Assembly (NCBI GenBank): GCA_041394365.1
Contig: JAWKIM010000010.1
Coordinates: 318,025-382,024, forward strand
Source: CAIXPF01 sp041394365
GTDB taxonomy: Bacteria; Actinomycetota; Acidimicrobiia; Acidimicrobiales; CAIXPF01
Length of the DNA: 64,000 nucleotides
Reading direction: 5' to 3'
Below the pieces are notes generated by a model that ran no database searches, was not told the DNA's origin, and worked only from the letters and a program-made list of their open reading frames with translations. Of this stretch, positions 28,378 to 37,790 are shown piece after piece (position 1 is the first letter of the stretch; every line of letters starts with the position of its first letter). The position numbers were made by a program, and so were the translations under genes.

Positions 28378-30301
28378 TCGCCGTCGCCGCACCGGGGAGG
28401 CCCTCGCCTCGCGGGCCGTCGCCCTGCTGGTCGGCGGCGTCGCCGTGGTGGCGATCGCCGTGCTGGCCGTGGTCGGGGGGCCACCGGCCGGTGCCCGCCA
28501 GGCGCCGGGCACCATCAGCGAGCTGCGCATGACGCTCGCCCTGGAGCCGAGCGGCGCGCTGCGGGTGCGGGAGGAGTTCCTCTACACGCTGGCGCCCGAC
28601 GAGGCCCACGGGTTCCGGCGCATCGTGCCGGTCAAGGTGCCCTACGACGACGAGCACCTGCGGGTCTACGAGATCGAGGTGCTCGGGGTCAGCGCCACCG
28701 CCGACGGGGGTCGGGTCGAGTCCGGGGACCCCGACGGCGTGGACGATCTGGCCACCGCCATCACCAACGACCAGCTGGTCATCCGCATCGGTAGTGCCGA
28801 GACGTTCATCGACGGGACCTGGCGCTACACCATCGACTACGTCGTGCACGACGCGGTCGAGACCACGGAGTTGCGCGACCTCGGCACCGTGCAGGAGCTG
28901 GCCTGGAACCTGGTCGGCACCGCCTGGGAGGTCCCGATCGAGCAGGTGGAGGCGTCGCTGGTGCACCCCGGCGCGGCGTTGTCGGTGCGCTGCTTCACCG
29001 GGAGCTTCCGCTCGACGGAGCCCTGCACGGTCACCGGCACCGGCACCGATGCCGACCCGTTGCGCGTGGCCGCCTCCCAGCTGGCGCCGGGCGAGGCGCT
29101 CACCCTGTACCTCGACCTACCGGACGGTACGGTCGAGCGGGCCATCGCGGTGCTCGAGGAGCGCTGGAGCCTCGCGCGGGCGTTCCGGGCGACGCCGGCC
29201 ACGCTCGCGTTGAGCGCCGTCGGCTCGCTGGCGGTGGCCGGAGGGTTGGGCTCGCTGCTCGGCCGCCAGGCGCGCGACCGCCGGCTGGCCGGGGTGGCCT
29301 ACCTGCCGCCCGAGGCCGAACCCGACCGCCGCGGGCTCACCGGCTTCTTCGAGAAGCCCGATGGCCCGGTGCAGTTCCGCCCGCCCGATGCCATGACGCC
29401 GGGGCTGTGCGGCGTGCTCGTCGACGAGAAGGCCGACCCGCTCGACGTGTCCGCCACCATCGTCGACCTCGCCGTGCGCGGCCACCTGCAGATCGAGGAG
29501 CGGCCCGCCTCCGGCACGTTCCGTCGCACCAGCGACTTCTCCATCCGCTTCCTGGGCAAACAGGAGGACCTCAACGCCTACGAGCAGCTGCTGCTGGACA
29601 AGCTGCGCAGCCAGGCCGCCGGTGCGGACAGCGTGCTGCTGTCCGAGCTGCGCACGAACTTCGCCACCGAACTGGGCGCCGTCCGCCAGGCGATGTACGA
29701 GGAGACGATGCGGCGCCACTGGTTCACCAGCCGGCCCGACAAGGTGCGGGCCAAGTGGATCGCGTTGGGCGTCGTGGCCCTGCTGGTGGGCGGGGCGGCG
29801 TCGGTGGCGCTGATCGCGTTCACGAGCTTCGGTCTGGTCAGCCTGCCGCTGGTGCTGCCGGGCCTGCTGCTGCTGGCCACCGCCGGGCGCATGCCCTCGC
29901 GCACCGGTGAGGGCCGTCGCCTGCTCGAGCTCCTCGTCGGCTACGAACGGTTCCTGGAGGTGGCCGACGCCGAGGAGCTGCGCTACGCCGACCGGCAGTA
30001 CGACTACGTGGCCGGTCTGCCCTACGCCATGGTGTTCGGCCTCACCCACCGCTGGGCGGCGGTGCTCGAGGTGCTGCAGGAGCAGGGCCTGCAGCTGGCG
30101 CCCACCTGGTATGTGCCCATCAACCCCGGTGGGGTGTTCCGTTACGACGACTTCGGGCGCTCGATGAGTGAGTTCAGCTCGGTGTCGGCCGCCGCCCTCA
30201 GCGCGCCGAAGCCGTCCTCCACCGGGGGCGGCTTCTCCGGTGGTGGCGGTGGGGGGTTCTCCGGTGGCGGCGGTGGTGGCGGTGGGGGTGGCGGCTGGTG
30301 A
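28367..30301 (+). CDS. DUF2207 membrane protein
   Basis: 644 residues. After an N-terminal helix (about 18-38) a beta-rich extracytoplasmic DUF2207 domain follows (ISELRMTLALEPSGALRVRE, EAHGFRRIVPVKVPYDDEHL, WRYTIDYVVHDAVE). A membrane helix follows near 280, then a cytoplasmic part (VSATIVDLAVRGHLQIEERP, FLGKQEDLNAYEQLLLDKLR) and a helical hairpin near 470-510. The C-terminus is the Ser/Gly-rich tail with GGGFSGGGGGGFSGGGGGGG, typical of the family. GTG 28367 overlaps lemA, giving strong translational coupling. It likely partners LemA; function is unknown. Confidence 0.9.
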   Translation: MCADRRRRTGEALASRAVALLVGGVAVVAIAVLAVVGGPPAGARQAPGTISELRMTLALEPSGALRVREEFLYTLAPDEAHGFRRIVPVKVPYDDEHLRVYEIEVLGVSATADGGRVESGDPDGVDDLATAITNDQLVIRIGSAETFIDGTWRYTIDYVVHDAVETTELRDLGTVQELAWNLVGTAWEVPIEQVEASLVHPGAALSVRCFTGSFRSTEPCTVTGTGTDADPLRVAASQLAPGEALTLYLDLPDGTVERAIAVLEERWSLARAFRATPATLALSAVGSLAVAGGLGSLLGRQARDRRLAGVAYLPPEAEPDRRGLTGFFEKPDGPVQFRPPDAMTPGLCGVLVDEKADPLDVSATIVDLAVRGHLQIEERPASGTFRRTSDFSIRFLGKQEDLNAYEQLLLDKLRSQAAGADSVLLSELRTNFATELGAVRQAMYEETMRRHWFTSRPDKVRAKWIALGVVALLVGGAASVALIAFTSFGLVSLPLVLPGLLLLATAGRMPSRTGEGRRLLELLVGYERFLEVADAEELRYADRQYDYVAGLPYAMVFGLTHRWAAVLEVLQEQGLQLAPTWYVPINPGGVFRYDDFGRSMSEFSSVSAAALSAPKPSSTGGGFSGGGGGGFSGGGGGGGGGGGW

Positions 30302-30400
30302 ACGCCGCGCCGCCGGCCGGTGGGGGCCCGATGCCGGGCCCCCTGCCCTCCGCCGCCTGCGTCGGCGGCGGCTCGGCCCTCGGGCGCCGACGGCCGTCCG

Positions 30401-31828
30401 ATGCGCCAGCTGGGCCCCTACCCGCTGCAGCTGCCCCGCGTCGGCGATCCCCGGCTCACCCAGTCGGCGGTGCTGCTCACCGTGCAGGTGCTGGGCCAGA
30501 CGGTGCTCGGCTTCAACGTGTCGGTGCCGCAGATCGCGGTGGCCGTGCTCAGCTGCGGTTTGCTCGGCGCGCTCATCACGTTCGCCCGGCGCCGGGTCAT
30601 CGCCTGGCCGGCCAGCGCCCTGCTCACCGGCAACGGGGTGGCGCTGCTGCTGCGCGATCCGGGGACCTCGGCGGCGGACACGTGGTCCACGCGGGCGCTG
30701 GGGCTGTTCGCGGCGGTGGCTGCCGGTTCGCTGCTGTCCAAGCACCTGCTGCGGGTGGCCGGCCGTCATGTCTTCAACCCCTCGAACCTGGGCCTGGTGG
30801 TGGCGCTGTTGCTCCTGGGCGTGCAGCGGGCCGACGTGCAGGTCCTCTACTGGGGACCGTGGCGGCCCGGGCTGGCCGCAGCGGTGGCGGTGATCGTGCT
30901 CGGCGCGGTGGCGGTGGGGTTGCGGGCCGGTGTGTGGGTGGTGGGTGCGGTCTACCTGGCCTCGCTGGCGGCGTGGCTGGGCCTGCTCAGCGCCTCGGGT
31001 CACTGCATCGTGGCCGACTGGTCGGCCGGGCCGTTGTGCGGCGGGGCGTTCTGGTGGCGGGTGGCGGCCTCACCGGAGACGCTGGTGTTCGCCGGGTTCA
31101 TGATCACCGACCCCCGTACCGTACCGGATGGTCTGGTAGGGAGGCTGTGGTTCGCCGCCGGTGCCGGCGGGCTGGGGGCGGTGCTCGCTGCGCCCCAGCA
31201 CGACGAGTTCGGGACGAAGCTGGCGTTGCTGGGCGGCCTCACCGCCGTGTCGGCGCTGAGCGGGCTGGTGCGCTGGGCCGCGCCGCGCCTCGAGGGCCGC
31301 TCGGCCCCGCCTTGGGCTCGATGGCCGGCAGGCTCGGTGGGCACCTCGGCAGCGGCGCTGGCGGTGGCCGCCATCGGTCTGTCCTTCGCCGTGCCGGCGG
31401 CGGGGGCGGGCGCACGCACCGTCGTCTTGGCCGGCGGCGGGCGGCCGCCGACCGCCACGGCGACCGCCGCCGAACTGGTGCCGTGGCCGCCCGGTCTCGA
31501 CGCGCCCACCGTGTCGGTGGCGGCCGAGGTGGCCGACTGGGCCCCGTGGTTCCGGCCCCTCGACGCCGAGGCCCGGGCCCGGGCGGTGGTCGCCGAGCTG
31601 GAGGCCGACCGGCGGGCGGCCGGCCGCCCGCCGGAGGTCTACGTGGCCGTCGAGGCCCTGATGGTCCGGGTGCCGGCCACGGTGCAGGACGCGCCCGAGG
31701 TCGGCCTGGCCGTCACCCGGCTCGGGTCCGACGGCACCGCCCGTACCGAGTGGTATCGGACCGAGTCCGACGGGGCGTCGGTGCGCATCGCCGGCCCGGC
31801 CGAGCCCTGGACGGAGCCGCCGGGCTGA
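30401..31828 (+). CDS. RnfD/NqrB-like membrane protein, stand-alone
   Basis: 475 residues. The N-terminal 300 residues are eight or so membrane helices with the NQR2/RnfD/RnfE pattern: FARRRVIAWPASALLTGNGV, GRHVFNPSNLGLVVALLLLG and TLVFAGFMITDPRTVPDG. I do not see the SGAT-type flavinylation motif of RnfD and NqrB. After a last hydrophobic segment (ALAVAAIGLSFAVPAAGAG) comes a soluble domain of about 140 residues (LDAPTVSVAAEVADWAPWFR), probably outside the membrane. No other Rnf or Nqr subunit is nearby, so a classical complex is unlikely. ATG 30401 is 99 bp after the DUF2207 stop. Confidence 0.8.
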   Translation: MRQLGPYPLQLPRVGDPRLTQSAVLLTVQVLGQTVLGFNVSVPQIAVAVLSCGLLGALITFARRRVIAWPASALLTGNGVALLLRDPGTSAADTWSTRALGLFAAVAAGSLLSKHLLRVAGRHVFNPSNLGLVVALLLLGVQRADVQVLYWGPWRPGLAAAVAVIVLGAVAVGLRAGVWVVGAVYLASLAAWLGLLSASGHCIVADWSAGPLCGGAFWWRVAASPETLVFAGFMITDPRTVPDGLVGRLWFAAGAGGLGAVLAAPQHDEFGTKLALLGGLTAVSALSGLVRWAAPRLEGRSAPPWARWPAGSVGTSAAALAVAAIGLSFAVPAAGAGARTVVLAGGGRPPTATATAAELVPWPPGLDAPTVSVAAEVADWAPWFRPLDAEARARAVVAELEADRRAAGRPPEVYVAVEALMVRVPATVQDAPEVGLAVTRLGSDGTARTEWYRTESDGASVRIAGPAEPWTEPPG

Positions 31829-31843
31829 GCGGACGCGGCCCGC

Positions 31844-32397
31844 TCATGCCTGGGCCAGCAGCTCGTAGAGCCGGCGCCGGGCGTCGTTGACGATCTGGGT
31901 GGCCTGTGCCAGCAGCGCCTCGTCGCCGTTCTGACCCACCTGCCACGCCGCACCGAGCAACGTGCCGACGGCCTGCTGCAGCTCTCCGGCCGGGCCCTCG
32001 GCGCCGCCGGCGGGGCCACCCCAGGGCTCACCCGGTCGTCGACCCCGCTCGGCCCGCTCGCCGGCGGCCGCCTGACCGGCCTCGGTCAGGAGTAGACCTT
32101 CTTGCCCTCGAGCTGCTCGCTGCGCACCAGGCCCTCCTCCTCGAGGAGCTGCAGCGTGGGGTAGACGCTGCCGGGGCTCGGACGCCACCGGCCGCCGCTG
32201 CGGTCCTCCAGCCGGCTGATGAGGTCGTAGCCGTGGCCGGGTTGCTCGGCGAGGGTTTCGAGCAGCAGGCCGCGGATGTCGCCGCGGCGCATGCGTGGGC
32301 CGCGGGGTGGGCCGAAGCCCCGGAAGCCGCCGGGTCCGCCGAAGCCGCCCGGCCCGCCGAAGCCCCAGCCCGGTTGTCCGTATCGATGTGGTCCCAT
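31844..32397 (-). CDS. PadR family transcriptional regulator (frameshifted)
   Basis: Winged-helix repressor. A Gly/Phe/Pro-rich N-terminal tail is followed by the PadR domain MRRGDIRGLLLETLAEQPGH, GYDLISRLEDRSGGRWRPSP, GSVYPTLQLLEEEGLVRSEQ. At about 32092 the literal frame stops after KKVYS; restoring one C in a CCC run continues LTEAGQAAAGERAERGR and a C-terminal helical dimerisation segment (EALLAQATQIVNDARRRLYE) to 31844. ATG 32397. The upstream region carries a palindrome (32469-32478) suited to autoregulation. The target genes are unknown; the MFS gene upstream on the same strand is one candidate. Confidence 0.85.
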
Positions 32398-32465
32398 CAG
32401 GGATCTCGCTTTCGTTGTCGCCGTCCGGCGCACGGCGCGCCGGATCGATGGCGCCAACGTAGCAG

Positions 32466-32488
32466 TATCGATATATCGGTACGTATCG
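32466..32488 (-). promoter_or_regulatory. Palindromic site upstream of the PadR gene
   Basis: An AT-rich island in GC-rich DNA containing the 10-bp palindrome CGATATATCG (32469-32478) with flanking TATCG and CGTATCG words. It lies 70-90 bp upstream of the PadR start and downstream of the MFS gene. A PadR binding site and promoter is the likeliest reading. Confidence 0.5.
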
Positions 32489-32496
32489 CGAAATGG

Positions 32497-33770
32497 TTAC
32501 GATCGGTCGAGGGTGACGGGCTGGCCGGTGAGGGCGGCCGCCGGGGTGTGGCGCCGGGCGACCGCCCATCGCCCGAAGGCGGCGGCGGCCAGCGCCGGCC
32601 GCACCCACGGCCACGCCGGCGGGCGCCGAGCTGCTCGCTGATGGCTCCCAGGATCGGTCCGCCGATCGGCGTGCTGCCGAGGAACACCATCGACTGCAGG
32701 GCCAGCACCCGGCCCCGCATGTCGGCGCCGGCCTCGGTCTGCACCAGCGCGGTGGACGAGGTCATGAACGCGATGCTGCTGGCGCCGAGCACGGCGGCCA
32801 CCGGGAACGCCACCCACAGGTTCGGCGAGACGGCCAGCACCGCCATCGACACCCCGAAGGCCAGGGCGCCCGCCACGCACATGGACAGCGTCACCCGCTT
32901 GCGGCGGGCGGTGGCCAGCGCGCCCACCAACGAACCGGCGCTCAGCACCGAGTACAGCAGCGTGAAGGTGGTCTCGCTGCCCTCGAGGCTGCGCGTGGCG
33001 AAGAGCGGCAGCACCACCTGGAAGTTGAACGCCAGGGTGCCGATGAGGGTCATCATGGCCAGCGGGATCCACAGTTCGGGCACGGACCGCACGTAGCGCA
33101 GGCCCTCCCGCACCTGGCCCTTCGAGCGCTTGGCCGGGGCCGAGGGCCGCAGCTCCGCCGTGCGCATGGCGCCGAGGGCCACCAGCACCGCCACATAGCT
33201 GGCGCCGTCGATGGCGAAGCACCAGCCGTAGCCGACGGTGCTCACCAGCAGCCCGGCCAGCGCGGGGCCGAAGATGCGGGCCGAGGTCATCATGGCGCTG
33301 TTGAGGCTGACGGCGTTGTTGACCAGGTCCTTCGGCACCATCTCCACCACGAACGAGCGGCGGGCCGGGCTGTCGAAGGCGGTGGCGAAACCGCCGGCCA
33401 ACGCCACCGCGTAGAGCGCCGCCAGGGGCGGGCGGTCCATGAAGGCCAGGGCGGCGAGCACGAAGGACTGCACCATGGCCAGGCTCTGCACGGTGAGCAG
33501 CAGGCGTCGCTTGTCGGAGCGGTCGGCCACCAACCCGGCCCAGGCGCCGAACAGCAGCACCGGGAGGAACTGGCAGGCCACCAGCACCCCGACGGCCACG
33601 CCGTTGCCGGTGAGGTGCAGCACCAGCAGGGTCTGGCCGACCATCGTCAGCCAGTTGCCCACCTGCGACACGAACTGCCCGGCGAAGAACAACCGGAAGT
33701 TGGGCACGCGCAGTGACGCGAACGTGCCGGTGGTGTTGGTGGCGGGACCGGCCTGCACGGCGGCGGTCAT
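32497..33770 (-). CDS. MFS transporter, EntS-like (C-terminus frameshifted)
   Basis: Drug/metabolite:proton antiporter of the MFS_3/enterobactin-exporter type with about 12 helices. It starts MTAAVQAGPATNTTGTFASL; LRVPNFRLFFAGQFVSQVG and TMVGQTLLVLHLTGNGVAVG form the first helix region, and LVADRSDKRRLLL matches the conserved loop 2-3 motif. FDSPARRSFVVEMVPKDLV is typical of this subfamily. Near 32625 the literal frame leaves the family; another frame supplies LAAAAFGRWAVARRHTPAAA and stops at 32497. ATG 33770 overlaps the MarR stop by 4 nt, so the two are co-transcribed and translationally coupled. Confidence 0.88.
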
Positions 33771-34255
33771 CGCCCCGCTCCGGCACCGGCGGTGCGCTCG
33801 GCCCGGGCGCACGGCGGGCTCGCCGAGGTCAGGCGCTCGATGACGTCGACCGCGGCCTCGAGCCGGGCCAGCTCGTCGGGCTCCAGCGCGGCGAGCTGCC
33901 GGCTCAGCCACGCCTGGCGACGCTGGCGGTTGCTGGCCAGCTGCTCCCGCCCGGCATCGGTGAGCTCGACGGTGAAGGACCGGCCGTCGCCCGCCGCGGT
34001 GCGCCGCAACACCATCCCCCGGTCCTCCAGCTTGGCCACGGCCCGGCTGATGGTGGCCGCCGCCACCTGCTCGACGGCGGCGAGGTCCCCGAGCGAGAGC
34101 GGGCCCTCCCGGCCGATCGTGGCGAGGGCGGAGGTCAGGGTGGGACCGAGCCCGCTGCTGTCCTGCTGGCGCAGGAGGCGGGCGAGCCGGGTGACCGGCA
34201 GGCGCAGCCGATCGGCCACCTCGGCCGGGTCGGGTGCGGGAGACGTGTGGGCCAT
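33767..34255 (-). CDS. MarR family transcriptional regulator
   Basis: 162-residue winged-helix dimer. SALATIGREGPLSLGDLAAV and QVAAATISRAVAKLEDRGMV form the HTH, and RRTAAGDGRSFTVELTDAGR the wing. It is first gene of a MarR-MFS efflux operon and almost certainly represses it through the palindrome 21 bp upstream of its start. Ligand-induced release would then turn on export. ATG 34255. Confidence 0.9.
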   Translation of the reverse strand: MAHTSPAPDPAEVADRLRLPVTRLARLLRQQDSSGLGPTLTSALATIGREGPLSLGDLAAVEQVAAATISRAVAKLEDRGMVLRRTAAGDGRSFTVELTDAGREQLASNRQRRQAWLSRQLAALEPDELARLEAAVDVIERLTSASPPCARAERTAGAGAGR

Positions 34256-34275
34256 GGCGTCAGCGTACGCCGCGC

Positions 34276-34298
34276 TAGTTGCTTAGCGCATGCAACTA
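34276..34298. promoter_or_regulatory. MarR operator palindrome
   Basis: Perfect inverted repeat TAGTTGC / GCAACTA with a 9-bp centre (TTAGCGCAT). The TTGC...GCAA core and its position 21-43 bp upstream of the MarR start are typical of MarR autoregulatory operators. It is an AT-rich island likely to overlap the promoter. Confidence 0.8.
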
Positions 34299-34333
34299 CC
34301 TGTGGCCTTCGTCTCAGCGCCCGGGCTCCCCGG

Positions 34334-34887
34334 TCAGCCGGCGCCCCCGAGGATGCGGGCGCTGGCGAGGGACCACACGAACTCCTCGTAGCTGACCCCG
34401 GCCTGGTCGAGCGTGGCGTCGAGCAGGGCCCGGCCCGCCGTCATGGCGGTCGGTGGGTGATCGTGGCGGGCTTCCTCGCGCAGCAGGGCGTCGTACACGC
34501 CGGCGATCGTGCGCACGGCGTCGGGCGCGGGGCTGCGACGGTTCGAGTGGTACCCGATCAGCCGGCCGCTGTGGTCGTAGCTGGCGCCGCTACGGGCGAA
34601 GACCAGTAGTGGTCGCCCGTCGAGGCCAGGTTGAGCACGTAGGCGAAGATCTCGTCGCCGGCCTTGATCGTGTCCCACAGCAACTTGAACACGCAGCGGG
34701 GCATGGCCGGGTGGCGAACGATGTTGTGCGGGCGCCCGAGCACCTCGTGCTCCCGATAGGCGGCGACGCGCAGGAACACGTCGTTGGCGTAGGTGATCCG
34801 ACCCTGCGGATCGGTCTTGGTGACGATCACCTCCTCGACCCCGAACGTCCGCTCGACGCCGGTGAGGTGGACCGAAGGCTGCTGCAT
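34334..34887 (-). CDS. Aer-type PAS domain protein (frameshifted)
   Basis: About 184 residues with a PAS domain like that of the aerotaxis receptor Aer: VIVTKTDPQGRITYANDVFL, EHEVLGRPHNIVRHPAMPRC, FKLLWDTIKAGDEIFAYVLN. At about 34605 one G seems missing from a GGG run (YW then VFA); the restored frame gives VFARSGASYDHSGRLIGYHS and ends at 34334. There is no HAMP, methyl-accepting or kinase domain, so it is a stand-alone sensor, possibly binding FAD or haem. ATG 34887 is preceded by AAGGAGG at 11 nt. Confidence 0.85.
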
Positions 34888-34996
34888 GGCGACGGTTGCC
34901 TCCTTCGACTGCCGCTGAAGTGTCGGCAGGGGGGCCACCCGACTGAAGGGGCGCGCGCCATTGGCGTGCGACGGCGGCCCCGGGGGCCGCCGCCCG

Positions 34997-35293
34997 CTAG
35001 ACCTCGCCGGCCTCGGCCAACACCTCGAGCTCGGTGGCCACCGCCTCCAGGCGATGGCGCAGCCGCAGCTGCTCGAGGCGCCCCGACGGGTGGGCCCGGT
35101 AGGCCACGCCCAGCATGGCCAGCTCGTCGGAGAGCTCGGCCAGGCGCAGCGCCGTGCGCTCCATCCTCGAGTGGACCAGTTCGGTCACCGCATCATCGAA
35201 CGCCGTCACCGACGCCACCTCCAGATGACGTCGATAGCGGTGCTCCGTCGCCCGTCGTCGCACGCTCCCCCTGCCAGTCCGACCGCTCACCAT
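34997..35293 (-). CDS. Small helical protein of unknown function
   Basis: 98 residues. The N-terminal third is basic (RTGRGSVRRRATEHRYRRHL). The rest is a strongly heptad-like helix (LVHSRMERTALRLAELSDEL, LEQLRLRHRLEAVATELEVL), probably a coiled coil. I do not recognise the family. It lies 109 bp upstream of the PAS gene on the same strand and could be its partner, but this is inference. Codon usage fits real coding. Confidence 0.5.
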   Translation of the reverse strand: MVSGRTGRGSVRRRATEHRYRRHLEVASVTAFDDAVTELVHSRMERTALRLAELSDELAMLGVAYRAHPSGRLEQLRLRHRLEAVATELEVLAEAGEV

Positions 35294-35356
35294 GTGTGGT
35301 GCAACGGTACCGCAGCGAGGAGGTTGCAGGCGGCCGCTCGCGAGGCGGTGGGGAGG

Positions 35357-37611
35357 TCAGCCCTGCATGGCCGCCCACACCCGTTCCGAGGTGTAGGGCA
35401 GGTCCAGATGGACCACACCGAACGGTGCCAGCGCGTCGTGCACGGCGCTCTGCAGCGCGGGGGTGCCCACGACGGTGCCGGACTCCCCCACGCCCTTCAC
35501 GCCCAGCGGGTTCAGCGGCGACGGCGTCTCCATCTCGAGGCAGTCGAAGCTGATCGTCTCGGCCGAGGAGACCACCGAGTAGTCGGCGAAGCTCGAGGTG
35601 CGGGGGATGCCGTCGGTGCCGTAGACCATCTCCTCCATCAGCGCCGCGCCCACGGCCAGCCCGAGCCCACCGTGGACCTGGCCCTCGGCCAGCAAGGGGT
35701 TGAGCAGGGTGCCGGCGTCGTCCACCGACACCAGGCTGCGGGCCCGGACCTCACCGGTCTCGGTGTCGAGCTCGACGGTGGCCACGCACGCCCCGAACGC
35801 GAACGTGCCGGCGCCGCCCTCCGGCTTGAAGCGAGACTGGGCCGCCACCTCGCCGATGTCGGACCAGCCCACCGAGCGCGCCGGGGTGCCGACCACGTGG
35901 AACGCGGCCGTGCCCGGCTCGAACACGATGTCCTCGACGTTGGCCTCGAGCAGGTCGGCGGCCTTCGAGCGGGCGAGGTCGATCACCTCGTGGGCGGCCA
36001 CGTAGGCCGCCGAGCCGCCGAGCTGGGCCGAGCGCGAACCGATGGTGCCGCCGCCGAAGGTGGCCGCCGGCAGGTCGGTGTCGCTGTGCAGCACGGTGAT
36101 GAGCTCCCGCGCGATGCCCAGCTCCTTGGAGACGATCTCGGCGAAGGTGGTCTGGTGGCCCTGACCGTGCGGGGAGGTGCCCACCACCACCGTGACCCGG
36201 CCGTCGTCGTGGACCGCCACCGAGGAGGTCTCGCCCTCTCCCCCGCCGGTGATCTCCACCGTGCAGCTCACCCCGATGCCGAGCTGCACCCGATCAGCGG
36301 CGGCCCGCCGGCGGGCCTGCTCCTCCCGCAGGGCGGCGTAGCCGGCGGCCTCGGCGGCGCGCCGCAGGGCTTCGCCGTAGCGGCCGCTGTCGTAGGTGGC
36401 ACCCACCGACGAGGTGTAGGGGAACGCATCGTCGGCCACGACGTTGCGCAAGCGCACCTCGAGGGGGTCCATGCCGATGGCGGCGGCGAAGCGGTCGATG
36501 GCCCGTTCGATGTCGCAGGCCGCCTCCGGGCGGCCGGCGCCGCGGAAGGCGACGGTGGGCGTGGTGTTGGTGACCACCGAGGTGCCCTCGACGCGGGCCC
36601 GGGGATGTCGTACACGCCGGTGCCGCTGTTGCGCAGGTTCGACGTCACGTTGGTGCCCATGGCCGGGTAGGCACCCGAGTCCTGCAGGGCGACGGCCTCA
36701 TAGGCCAGCACCTTGCCGTCGCGCGTGCCGCCGATGCGCACGCTGTGGGTGGAGGCCCGGCCGTGGCCCATGGCCACCATCGCCTCGCTGCGGGTCTCGC
36801 ACCAGCGCACCGGGCGGCCGAGCCGCCGGGCGATGAAGGCGCCGACCACGTCCTCGGGGTAGCAGCCGTAGCCGCCCTTGGCGCCGAAGCCACCGCCGAC
36901 GTCGGGGGCGATGGCCCGCACGGTGCCCGGCTCCAGGCCCATCGAGCACTCGATGACGTACTTGGCGCCCGCCGGCCGCTGCGAGCACACCCACACCGTG
37001 CAGCGACCATCGGGGCCCCAGACGGCCGCACCGGCCAGCGGCTCGATGGGGCTGGGGTTGAGCCGCGGTGGCGCAGCTCGAAGGAGACCACCTCGTCGCA
37101 GCCGGCGAACGGGTCGTCCTCGAACGGGGGTTCGCCCACCGGAACGACACGTTGGTGGCCGCGTCGGGGTGCAGCACCAGCTCGTCGCGGCGTGACTCGG
37201 TGAGATCGGTCAGCACCGGCAGGGGCTCGTAGTCCACCACCACGCCCTCGGCCGCATCGGCGGCGATGTAGCGATCGGTGGCCACCACCACCGCCACCGC
37301 CTCGCCCACGAAGCGGACGACGTCGCCGGCCAGCATCGGCCGCCACATGGCCTTGTTCATGATCGGCAGGCGCGGGGCAGCGGCCACAGGTCCACATCGG
37401 CCGCGGTGAACACGCCGACCACCCCGTCGGTGGCGAGCGCGCCGGCCACGTCGATGGAGCGGATGCGGGCGTGCGGCTCGGTCGAGCGGACGAACACCGC
37501 GAACAACGCCCCGTCGAGCTCGGGGACGCGCAGCCCGTCGATGAAGGTCCCCTGGCCCCGCAGCAGCGGGTCGTCCTCACGGCGCAGCACCTGCGGTCCC
37601 GTCGCGCTCAT
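35357..37611 (-). CDS. Molybdopterin-binding hydroxylase large subunit, CoxL/XdhB-like (frameshifted)
   Basis: Xanthine-dehydrogenase-superfamily large subunit of about 750 residues. The start at ATG 37611 is MSATGPQVLRREDDPLLRGQ. Then follow FVGEAVAVVVATDRYIAADA, VRAIAPDVGGGFGAKGGYGC, the FRGAGRPEA loop, HGQGHQTTFAEIVSKELGI and GVKGVGESGTVVGTPAL with the C-terminal catalytic Glu. FRGAGR resembles the form II CoxL-like AYRGAGR signature, not the AYxCSFR of true CO dehydrogenase. At least three indels lie at about 37080-37140, 37380 and 36600. No medium (FAD) or small (2Fe-2S) subunit is adjacent. The substrate is unknown. Confidence 0.85.
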
Positions 37612-37790
37612 GGCGCACCATCCTCTCGAGCCGGAGTCGAAACCGCAGCAGGTTCGCAGGCGGCAAACGGCCGCGCAACAAAGGGTCCTTCGCCGTCCCG
37701 CAGCGCGAGACGCACGCCAACCAAGCAATTGCTTCGGATCGATCGCCCCCGTACGATCGCCCGACGTTGACGTTTCCAGGGAGGAAGCAC

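Noticed and set aside
29117..31003. Minus-strand open frame opposite DUF2207 and the RnfD-like gene
   Set aside because: It spans two real genes and their gap, is Gln/His/Arg-rich and has no recognisable motif.
30401..31828. Part of an Rnf or Nqr respiratory complex
   Set aside because: No other subunit is present and the flavinylation motif is not seen.
35357..37611. Aerobic CO dehydrogenase (form I CoxL)
   Set aside because: The active-site loop is FRGAGR, not AYxCSFR, and coxM/coxS are absent.
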